Shown piece by piece: positions 36,601-45,800 of a stretch of 64,000 bases of DNA; the stretch's first letter is position 1, and each line of letters opens with the position of its first letter. A program made the translations under genes and the position numbers. This DNA is from Apus apus (taxonomy: Eukaryota; Chordata; Aves; Apodiformes; Apodidae). A model generated the notes under the pieces. That model saw nothing but the letters and a program-made list of their open reading frames with translations. It did no database searches and was not told where the DNA came from. The DNA is taken from positions 17,117,001 to 17,181,000 of the forward strand of contig NC_067294.1 in NCBI RefSeq assembly GCF_020740795.1. Direction: 5' to 3'.

Positions 36601-37085
36601 AAAAGGCAAACCTTGCCAGCCAGCAGTGGGGTTCTGAGCCGGTGCACGGATCTGCCGATAGGAACGAGAAGGGCCGGCGGGATGCCTTTACATAAGGTGC
36701 AGACCCGCGTGTCTGAGGCAGCCTGTCCCCACTCCCAGCTCGCCCCCGGCCTCTGGGAGGCCTGGCAGCCCCCCCCTCACCTTTGAAGGCCTCGGTGGCC
36801 CCGGGAGCCCGGTTCTTATCCGGGTGGAACTTCAGGGCCAGCTTGCGGTAGGCTTTCTTCAGCTCCTCCTCGCCGGCGTCCCTCTCCACCCCTAGGATTT
36901 CATAGTAGTTCCGACACCGCTTTATCCTGCAAGACAAACCCAACCTCACCTCAACCCTCCCGGCCCCCAGCCCCACACACCGCCGCAGGCCCCCCATGCA
37001 GACACCAAGCCCCCCACAACCTCAGGCACTCCCCAGACCCGTCTCACCGCCGCACTCCATCCAGCTGCTCGGCTGTGTAGGTCAT
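24640..37085 (-). CDS. DNAJC18: DNAJC18, ER-membrane DnaJ/Hsp40 protein (7 exons, 296 aa)
   Basis: Type III J-domain co-chaperone of the DNAJB12/DNAJB14/DNAJC18 group. These are tail-anchored in the ER membrane and stimulate Hsc70 in membrane-protein quality control. Exons: 37048-37085, 36781-36926, 35415-35600, 32472-32584, 31061-31170, 28898-29070, 24640-24764. All are GT-AG and phases are continuous (891 nt). The J domain (about residues 18-82) has the HPD catalytic triad at 47-49 (LKFHPDKN). An acidic linker follows ([15 protein letters not shown]), then one membrane segment (about 170-187, [16 protein letters not shown]), then a conserved C-terminal region with [16 protein letters not shown] and a terminal GG. 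The protein starts at [13 protein letters not shown], directly before the J domain. It lacks the roughly 60-residue N-terminal extension I recall in human DNAJC18, unless an upstream exon was missed. The start lies in a CpG island with Kozak GCC. Confidence 0.96.
26205..26450 (+). mobile_element. CR1 LINE 3' end
   Basis: Contains the window's common CR1 core ('ggtggtgagagcctggccca', 'gggaagctgtggctgcccca', 'ggatggggcttggagcagcc') and the 3' signature 'ccttccaacccaaaccatt'. It is 5'-truncated and non-coding, within DNAJC18 intron 6, in antisense orientation to the gene. Confidence 0.95.
27518..27572 (+). mobile_element. CR1 3'-terminal scrap
   Basis: Only the extreme CR1 3' end is left: 'gatgatctttaaggcccctt', then ccagccttaaccattctatg. 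Confidence 0.75.
29071..32471 (-). other. DNAJC18 introns 4 and 5
   Basis: Introns 29071-31060 and 31171-32471 flank the membrane-segment exon. I see no genes, RNAs or recognisable transposons in them. Confidence 0.8.
34137..34356 (-). mobile_element. CR1 LINE 3' end (minus strand)
   Basis: Reverse complement of the common CR1 core, starting at the 3' tip (atagaaccataaaatcatgg) and running to the 'cctgggccaggctctcc' block. It lies within DNAJC18 intron 3 in the same orientation as the gene. Confidence 0.95.
35275..35314. repeat. Overlapping inverted repeats with two mutually exclusive hairpins
   Basis: Stem A: 14 perfect base pairs between 35275-35288 and 35294-35307, with a 5-nt loop. Stem B: 10 perfect base pairs between 35290-35299 and 35305-35314, also with a 5-nt loop. 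They share 35294-35299 and 35305-35307, so only one can form at a time. The element lies about 100-140 nt downstream of the DNAJC18 exon 3 donor on the transcribed strand. Confidence 0.9.
35601..36780 (-). other. DNAJC18 intron 2
   Basis: A 1.2-kb intron; its exon 2 end merges into the CpG island. No other feature was recognised. Confidence 0.8.
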
Positions 37086-37400
37086 GGCGGCGGCGGGGCC
37101 CGGGGCCGCCCGGCCCGGCCCGGTTCCGCTCCCTCACAGCCCGCCGGCCCGGCCCGCCCGCGCCGCCATCTTGAGCGCCTGAGCGAGAGGCGGCCGCGCG
37201 GGGGCCGGTGGGTATTGTAGTCCTTAACCCGCCTGGACTACAACTCCCAGCAGGCACCGCGCGGAGGGGAGGGCTTAAATAGGGCGGGAAAGGCGCGCGG
37301 CGCCTGAGGCAGCGCCTGAGGGGAGCGGGTCGGTGTGTCCCCCCAGGTCGGTGTGTCCCCCCAGGTCGGTGTGTTCCCCCCATGGAGTCCCCAGGTGAGG
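36640..37400. promoter_or_regulatory. CpG-island promoter of DNAJC18, probably bidirectional
   Basis: GC- and CpG-dense block over DNAJC18 exons 1-2 and upstream. A YY1-type site GCCGCCATCTTG lies at 37162-37173, about 80 bp upstream of the DNAJC18 ATG. A ZNF143-type (SBS) site ACTACAACTCCCAGCAGGCA lies at 37237-37256. A TATA-like TTAAATA at 37275-37281 faces the plus strand. The arrangement fits a housekeeping promoter with divergent initiation. Confidence 0.7.
37328..37381 (+). repeat. Three tandem copies of a 19-bp unit
   Basis: Unit ggtcggtgtgtccccccca-like, three times, just downstream of the plus-strand TATA-like element. It is followed directly by ATGGAGTCCCCAG and a GTGAGG donor-like sequence at 37382-37400. 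Confidence 0.8.
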
Positions 37401-37547
37401 TCAGTGCTGCGGTGAACGCTTCCAGGGTCGGGAAGGGGCTGCGGGAGGTGGGCTCGTCCGGCTGGAAGGGGCGCGGGGAGGTGGTTGCGCCGCGCCCTCC
37501 CGGCCAAGCGCCTCTCGGGGGCTTCTCCTGCCGCTCCTTCCCAGGTG

Positions 37548-37600
37548 GAGGTGAGACGTGAGGAGGAGGTGCTTCCCTGTGAGGGTGGTGAGACCCCGGC
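37548..37600 (+). mobile_element. CR1 internal scrap
   Basis: Short match to the CR1 segment 'gaggtgagacgtgaggagg' followed by 'gtgagggtggtgagacc', truncated at both ends. Confidence 0.65.
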
Positions 37601-37914
37601 CCCTAACTTCCACCCTGCGGGAGCTGGGAAAGCCCATCCTCGCAAAGCGCTGTTGTCGCTGTTCAGGTGCTTCAGGCTGCCAAGCAAAAAGCAAACACAA
37701 GTGGCAGGGAAAGGTGGTGCTGGGGGAGCTTCAAGTCCCCCCCACCTGCCCTAAGCCCTGATGCCTCCAGCCCAGGAGCCGACAGTGGCCCCTTCTCCTG
37801 TGTGACCTTTTCTGGAAAGAGCTAGGACTGAAGTTCTGGCCCTCAGGATTTGTTCCATGTGTTTAATTTGCAAACAGATGTTTAGATATAGGGAGAGGGA
37901 CTTTTTAGCATGCA

Positions 37915-38222
37915 GGGAAGCTGGGGAGGGGCTTGGGACAAGGGCAGGGAGTGAGAGGACAAGGGAGAATGGATGAAAACTGGAAGAGGGAGATTGAGGT
38001 GAGACATGAGGAAGAAACTCTTTGCCGTGAGGGTGGTGAGAGCCTGGCCCAGGTTGCCCAGGGAAGCTGTGGCTGCCCCATCCCTGGCAGTGTTGAAGGG
38101 CAGGTTGGATGGGGCTTGGAGCAGCCTGGGCTGGTGGGAGGTGTCCCTGCCCATGCGGAAGGATTGGATCTAGATGATCTTTCAGGTTCCTTCCAACCCA
38201 AACCATTCTATCATTCTAGTGG
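37915..38222 (+). mobile_element. CR1 LINE 3' end
   Basis: Starts in the CR1 block 'cttgggacaagggcaggga', passes through the common core, and ends in ccaacccaaaccattctatc. Nearly identical to the copies at 26.2 and 57.6 kb. Confidence 0.95.
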
Positions 38223-38685
38223 TATGGTTAGTGCTTTGGTGCATTAAATAAGGCAGCTGAGACCTCCAGAGATACTCAGCTATGTGTTGTTTCCCTGATA
38301 GTAATACGGAGCCTGAGTGTTGATGTCTCCATCACCCTTGGAGCCAACCAAACATGAGCTTTTTGCACTGTTCTTGTTATTGTGGCGGTTTGTGGGTGCA
38401 CTGGTGGTTCTTGGTGCTGGAATAATGTGGGAAAGCAGTGGTACAGGAGATGGGAGCTTTCCCAGCAGACTCTGACTATCAAACTTAAGGAGCTGAGGTA
38501 GCTCAGCATTTTGCTTGTAGCCACTTATTTTTACACTCAGATAAAACCCTGCCTGTGCAGACACCATGTTCTCTTCACTTGAGATGAGTCTTCTTTGAGC
38601 ATATTGGCCCTGAGGGAAGATAGTGACTTGCCTGCCCACAGCTCAGTTACTAATAAGGAAGGATTTAAAGTGGCAATTTGCATTT

Positions 38686-38870
38686 CAGCAGCACCTTTAA
38701 TTCATGGCTCTCCAAATGCTTTACAGATGTTGATTAATGTGGCCTCACAACAACCCTGTGAGGTAGGTGGATATGATCATCCCCACTGCTGCGGGGACAA
38801 TGAGGGCACCAAGGATAAGGGGCTTGGAGCAATTGTGCTGGGATTTGTCCCAGCCCTTGGCCATTTGTGT
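38686..38870 (+). mobile_element. MIR/CORE-SINE-like relic
   Basis: 'cctcacaacaaccctgtgag' then 'gtaggtggatatgatcatcc' followed by 'ccactg...gacaatgagggcacc' matches the classic MIR/CORE-SINE core (cctcacaacaaccc...gaggtaggt...ccccatttta...gaaactgaggcac) with substitutions. It is old and diverged. Confidence 0.6.
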
Positions 38871-39746
38871 CCCATTAGGCTGTCAGCTTCAGATGGTGCT
38901 TTTCTAATGCAGGGGTTTGACTCAGTGTGGGGCTCTGCTGATTAATGAGCCTGCAACTGGCTGGCACAGACTCTAAAGGCCATTAATCTAAGGCAGCAGT
39001 TTATTAGCAAAGTAGATGGTTCCTTGGTGCTTCTTGCTGCTGGATTAATCTGAGGATTTGAAGGCATAATAATAAAAAAAAGAGACAACAACCATTGAGC
39101 ATGGCAGGCTGTAACTGGAGAAAGCCCTTAGACCCCAGGTGAGGAAGCTATCTGGGATGCTGCTGTAAAAGTACTGATCAGAAAGGGCATAATAATTTAT
39201 CCATAAAGTCCACCCTTGCTCTTTCCCCAAGGGAGAAAAAAAAAAAATAACCTAGAAAGTCACTGCTTGTTGTAATGCTCAGCTTCAAGCTCAGGGTCCT
39301 TGGCTTCAAAGCACCTGCAAAAGGAACAAAACATGGTGCATCAGCAGCCTGGTTGGGCTGGCAGAAGAAGTTAAGCAAAGTGTTCCCTCCAGCTCAGTCC
39401 TAGTGCTAGCTTTAGTGTTTAGCTTTTAAACCACATTATGTGCAGTACTTGTGCAGAGTGGATCTGAGAGTGCTGGTGGGAATGTGCTCCACCATCACCT
39501 GTGGAGCAGGAGTGTGGTGAGCTGGGCCTGGAGGGTGACAGCTTGACTCAGCTAAGGCTGACTTCTTTACATTTAATGACAAACACTCCAGCTCTGATGG
39601 CTGGCCCTAGGTGATGGCACCTGTATTCACGAGGTGTACTTGACACCTTCAGTTCAGGTAGCTTGGATGAACCTGAGATGAACCCAAACTTTCACTGGGC
39701 TCATTGGAACCCATTTGGACCTCCAGGGGTTTGATGGCAACTGTTT

Positions 39747-39752
39747 TTTATT
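39747..39752 (-). terminator. ECSCR poly(A) signal AATAAA
   Basis: Plus-strand tttatt, read as AATAAA on the minus strand, about 85 bp after the ECSCR stop. It is the first canonical hexamer downstream. Confidence 0.6.
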
Positions 39753-39836
39753 ACCTTTCTGAAGGAATTGGAGAGCAAAGGAATATCTCAAAGACATGCT
39801 CTTATCCAGCAAGGGAAATAATCCCCAGCTAACCCT

Positions 39837-42800
39837 CTAAAAAGCAAGGTTTAAAAGGGGAGGAACCTTTTCTGACGGTGGGTAACTCATGCTGTTGTTC
39901 ATGTTGATGTTCTTCATGGAGATCAGAGTGATGCTGTTGTCCTTCTGGCTTGTGCCTGCTGAGCAGCTGTTGTGGAGAGAAGGCAGCATTAGCTACTCTG
40001 GAAAATGAGAGAAGGGAGTTTCTTTGTGCACAACTGGAGGCAAATGCCACTGTCACTTGTAGCCAGAATCAGGGAGCAGTTTGGATCTAGTTCTCAGTGA
40101 CCAAAATACCTTCTAGCCCTGCAGCCATTAGCAGAACTGAAACAAAAGGAACCATTGCCATGTCCTTCTGTCCCCTGCCCTGATTTGTCCCACAAAGGGA
40201 GCCCTGGACATTTTTACATTTGATGGTGCTGCTTGGGTATTGCCAGTGTCTCTCTTGAGGAATGGGATATGCATTTAGTGCCAGTTGAGACTGGATGACG
40301 CTGGGGACTAGGATGCCTTGGGGTCACCATCCTGTCCTCTGGTGTGTCCTGTCTCAGTGGTGGTAGATCACTTGGATCATGACCATTGAGGGTATTTGGG
40401 AACCAATGATACAAATTAGGCATCAGAGACTTTGCTCCTGCTGTCCCTCCCCTCTTTCCTAAGCAGGGTTTATTACTTTGATAGGAAACTTATCAGGTGG
40501 AAAAGGGGGAGTGACATGTTTTGGTCCCTTCCAGCTTGTTTCCTGCTGCTTTCTCACATGCAGCCTCTTCTCTTGGGTAGCAGTGATGGACCGTGGATTT
40601 CAGCTGGATCATCCTCCCCTTGGTGCTTCTCTTCCAAAGGTCTCTGGACTGGGGGCCCCTTATCCTGCTCTTGCTAAGTAACATTAACAGGTGTCTTGGA
40701 AGATATTTTTAGGGTCCTGATTTTGTCTCACTGAGGCTGCTTTGAGATCCAGAAACCCAGGTTGAGACCTCAAGTCTGTATCTCAGCAAAAACAGACAAG
40801 CAAACTGCCTTTGGAAGGTGCTGAGCCTTCAGTGCAGTTTTGAAACGAGGCTTCTGGGTATTGAACTTCTACCTCCCACTCCATCAGGCAGAGGATGAGG
40901 TGCTATCAATGCTAACTTATTTTTACCTGTCTCAAAGATTTCTTGAAATGCTTCCTTCTGCCTGAAATAACCAAAGCAGCCTCTTTTTCTTGCTAAGGTT
41001 TGTTCTGGAATCAAATTGGTGCTTGCAATCAGATGTGAGTGGTGTGAGCAGCCTTACCTCTCCGACACCATGGAGGTCCCTGGTTTCTGTTTGTCTGGAG
41101 GGAGAAAGGCAGTTGCTGAGGTACAGGTGAGGAAACATCACAGCCAAGCAATAAAATGAGTCAGCTATATGCAGAATTACGTCTTACAGCCTTGTAAATG
41201 AAATCCAAATGAGATTAGAGACACCACGGGGATACTTGGGAGTTGATTAGAGACAATTCTTCAAATAATGTGGCACACAGGTTGGAATGCTCTGGTGCCT
41301 GTTGTGTCACTGGCATCCTTTTGTCTTCTGGCAGTCGCCGTCTTGCTGCAGAGCAGCCTGGCCCTCTAGTGGGCACTGCTTAGCAGGAAATGGGATTTCC
41401 AGGGAAAAGGAGTGTCAAACTCAATGGCATTTGCTGGAAGGGCTGCCCACCTCTGGAAACCTGCACATTTAACTGCTGCAAACTTGAGAGAGTTTCCTTG
41501 TGCAGGTGGGGTTGGGCTGGGGCTCTAGAGGGGTGGTCGTACAACATTCCTAACTGCTGAATCAGTGTTCCAGTGTGGATCCAAAACCTTCCCCCCTGTA
41601 TCAAGCTTTTTAAAAGCAGTTTTTAGAAATTGCCAGATCCACCTTGGAATGGATGGCTTTTTGATTAGGGAAAGACAGATTGTCCCAAGCAAATACCTTC
41701 TGAGTCCTTGGAGCGATTACACTTGAACCTCAGGCTGACCACGCTGACCAGAATGATGACAACCACTATCAGGATAACTATGAAGCTGATGACACCTGGG
41801 GATGGAGGAAAGAACTGGCTGTGATTGATACAGCAACAGGCCTGTTCTCAGCTTCTGGGATGATGGAGAGACTTTGACTGTCATCAAAACTTGGGTAGGA
41901 AATCAGGATTTTTATTAACGTGAGCATGGTATGTAATAGGCAGAGAAACAGTCACTAGAGTGAATGGTTTTATACTCTTGTGTTGTAGCCTCAAAGGGCT
42001 CTGATTACTTAATTGGCAAGGCAGTGCCAGGAGGGTGGAAGTCAGCTGATTACTCTAGGGATTGATTGAAGTCAATACATCCCTACTAGAGTTGGTAGAT
42101 CTTATCCTAAAGGTGTATGAAGTCAGATAAATACATAATATAATGGGGACAGACAGGCTAAAGGCTGTGAATGATCTTCTGTCTCATAAGCCAGTGGCCA
42201 AGTGCTGATTTGATTGTGACATCTGGCCTTGATAAATCAAACTAGCCTTTGCACAGGGATCTTGTCCTGTTAAGACTGTTTCAGGACTTCTTGTGACTTC
42301 CCTTGGGGTGTATAAACAAATTATACTATCAGATTAACACTTGACTTTTAAAAAGGCTTCTGAAATAACATTTTTTTTTCAATATTCTGGTAAAAAATGA
42401 GCAAATTGTTTTTTTGCTAGTCCTCATGGGAGGAGACGAACAGGCTGAGCCAAGGCAGAGCAGGTCTCTGAAATCTGCCCTGTGCCTGTCTTCAAATCTG
42501 TTGCCAGGTGAAGGTCTGGCATCTCTTGCTCCATCCTTCCACAGCCTGAAGGATGCAGAGGTCTTGGCTGCTTCCTGCCAAGCAGGGTGCAGCTGTACAA
42601 GGGAAGGCAGTAAGGCAGGGTGGGAATGCAGTCCCAACAGGTTTGCAGGGAAGAACAATTGTCTACAAGTAGACTTATTCTAGACCCTGTCAGAGAGACC
42701 ATGTGCCCAGGTTTTGTCCTAATGTGGAGCTGCTGCTGGGAGCAAGATCCCAAGCTCAGGTGGACCTTCAAATTTTGTCCCTTGTATATTGGGAGTATTT

Positions 42801-45800
42801 ATTAGGTGCCTTATTGCCTGCTGGTGACAAGTCTTTTTCTTGAGGGCTTTCCCTTGCACTCTGGAAGCTCCAGGTTTGGGCATGCTAAAGAAGAAAACTG
42901 TGAAGCTATCTCCAGGGAGGCATCTTTGAAGCTGGGTGTCCAAAACAGTGTGGCCTGGCAAAACAAATCCCCCTCCTCTCCTCAGGTTGCACGGGACCTT
43001 ACCAAAAGCTGCCACCGTCAGTGGTGATTTGTCATCTGTGGGAGTGGGCACAGGCAAGTAGCCAGAGGTCTCTGGTGTCGGGGTGACTGGCTCTGAGGTG
43101 CCTACAAGAGGGGAAAAAGACAGTTTTATAGAAAAGTCCTTCTTCCTTTTGCCCATAGTGGCACCTTCCCTGCTGTGCCTTGCAACTGCTATTCTCAGGC
43201 TTAAGATGTTGCCTCCAAGTGCTGCTTCTGTGGAGCTTCACAGGCTTTTCAAGGGCTAGATGGGATGGTCAGTATCCCTTAGGTACTTGTTGGCCATTCA
43301 CTGTGCTGCCCTGAAGACAGCAGTGTGATGGCCTTGCTGTTGGCTATGAAAAGGGCTAGAAAATGTCTAGAGGTACTCACCTCTCTGGGGCAGAAGGGAG
43401 AAAGCCCCTTGAGTTGTTTGTGGGCTGGTAGTCTCACTTCTTGTGGACAGACCTTGACCTTCTTGACCTGGACAGAGAAATGCAGAATGTGAGTCTCATC
43501 CTTGAGTGTCAGCTGATACCCAAAAGAATTGATGGGCATGCTAGAGAGAATGGATTCCCAGTGGTGCTGGTGATACTTGGGAAAACATAGAATTTGTACT
43601 TGAGCTAAAACCTTCCCACAAAACACACTTTGTGCTGTTTTCCATGTCCAAACAGAAACTCCAAACAGAAACTTCCAACAGAAGCTCTTGTATAACTGTT
43701 TAGGGTCTGCAGTCCCAGATGCAGTTTTCATAGAATTGTAGACTCATAGAATGGTTTAGGTTGGCAGGGACCTTCAACCTTATCCAGTCCCACCCCCCTG
43801 CATGGGCAGGGACACCTCCCACCAGCCCAGGCTGCTCCAAGCCCCATCCAACCTGCCCTTCAACACTGCCAGGGATGGGGCAGCCACAGCTTCCCTGGGC
43901 AATTTTTTGGGACAGATACAGTTGTTGAATACTGGAAGATTGAACTGGGAAGGTTATAGATTTGCTATTGCTCATAGATGTTGAGACTTTAAAAAAAAAA
44001 AAAGTCAGGTTGGGGAAGAAATTCTGCAGAATATGAGTGAGGACTGACTGTTCAGCTTGTCCTTGAGGTTGGAATTAGTGGGTGTGCTGTCTTGGGTCAT
44101 CTAGAAGTAATTAAGCTCATTTGAGTTAGGCTACTTGTACACCATATGTAGTCTAGCTGTGGCAGCACAGGTTGGTTTGAGCAAGGACTCCAGTTCTCAG
44201 TGGGATGAACTGGCTCACACGAAGCTGTTTGGTTTGTGGCAGCTGCTTCCAAAGCCTGTGCAAGCAAATTTAAAGCTGGCCTGTGTGTTTCACTTTTGCA
44301 GAGGAGAAAAAACCCTTTGCTGCCCCCTGGATGTGTCTTGAAGGCCAGGTAATCTGCATTGACCTTAGTGAAGAGATACAGACCCTGTCAGGAGACAAAA
44401 ATGATGCTTTAGAACTTCAGAAGATCATCTGTAGGTCAAATAGAATGATCTTTCCTCCTTTTCCATCCCCACCTTCACAAAGCAGCGTTGGCCAAAAGTA
44501 TGTGCTGCCTGGAGAAGTGTGAAACAGTTCCTGGCACTTGTGCAGGGTGTGCAGCTGAAGCTGGGGCTCCTGCCTTGTAGAAAACATCCCTGCTGCAGAA
44601 CATGCATTTTGCCAAAAGTCAAAAGGAAAAGGAGAAATGGGATGAAAAGGGGAAAAGGTAGGAAATAACAAATGTAACTGGTTCAGAAACCACAAGGAGC
44701 AGAACAGGCCTGAGAAGCAGCGACTAGTGCTGGTTAATTTTTTCACCACTCATCAAACCCTTTGTTTCATTCTGAAATTGTTCTTGCCACAGGCAGCGGG
44801 CAGGAGCTGTGGTTTGCTGAGCCTGGCATGGACACCTTGTCCCTGGGAAATGTTTGGTTTCACACAACAGGAGACTTCACTTTTGGAAGCATCAGCAATG
44901 TTGCTGCAGTCAAAGAAGTATGGAGCTTTTCAGATCTAATGCAGGGTTATAATTAATAGCAATCTGCTCTGCTGCAGAGGGCTCTTGGCTTGGCTGGGCA
45001 CAGACATGCTGGTTGGACATCTGTGCAGGCTAGGCTGACCATGGGTTTTTAACCTTGCTTGTGTTAGAGAAGATCTTGAAAGGTGCTTGGAGAGGCAGAA
45101 CAGTCTCTGTCATGACCATTGCAGGTATCAGAGGGTGAATCTTCAATGGGGAATCAGCTCAGTTGTCAGATTTCAGTCTTCCCACTCTTTTGGATTCTGC
45201 CCTTATTCTCAGAATACTTGTACTGAATTGCCAATTTTTTGCTCACAGGCTGGGTTAAGCAAACTGTCAAAAGCAGATTTTATTTTTTAAAGGATGTTCA
45301 AAGAGCTTTTTTTTCCTGAACATCAACCAGTCTTTCAACTGTTGAAGTTCATGCCAGGCAGAGGATGTTAAGTGCATTCAGTCTTGTGTTTTATCACTGC
45401 TTGTAAGGGTAACAGACATGATTTTGGGTTACTGGTGGTTCAACCCCAAGGAAGAGACTAATGCTTGGGTAACCTGCATGATGTGAAATGAGTAAATGAA
45501 TTGTCATGAAATGATCCAATCCTTTTGTTACTTTAAAAAAGGACAAAGTACCTTGAGATGGTGAAGCTGCTGTGCTTCTGCTTCCACTGGACTTTTCATC
45601 TGCATAACAAGAAAAACGGGAAAGGAGAATTAAGTCTTGAAGCTTCTTCTAGTTGTGCTAAGAGAGATGTGGTGTCTCCATTGCATAAAAAACTTTGTTT
45701 GCATGAGACTTCCCCTCCAAACAAAAGTCAAGAGGTCCAGCTAGGAAGCTGTGCAGTCAGTTTGGAGAAGGCACATGAGAGATGAGCTTGGGAGAGGTCA

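Larger units (their letters stand above)
37382..39746. other. Intergenic region between DNAJC18 and ECSCR
   Basis: Holds CR1 fragments (37548-37600 and 37915-38222) and a MIR/CORE-SINE-like relic (about 38686-38870). No protein gene was recognised. A plus-strand non-coding transcript starting at the CpG island is possible. Confidence 0.6.

Noticed and set aside
37751-38247. Open frames of 90-150 codons with [18 protein letters not shown] or [15 protein letters not shown]
   Set aside because: The same peptides recur at 26.3, 34.2, 43.8, 48.3 and 57.7 kb: they are translations of CR1 3' ends, not genes.
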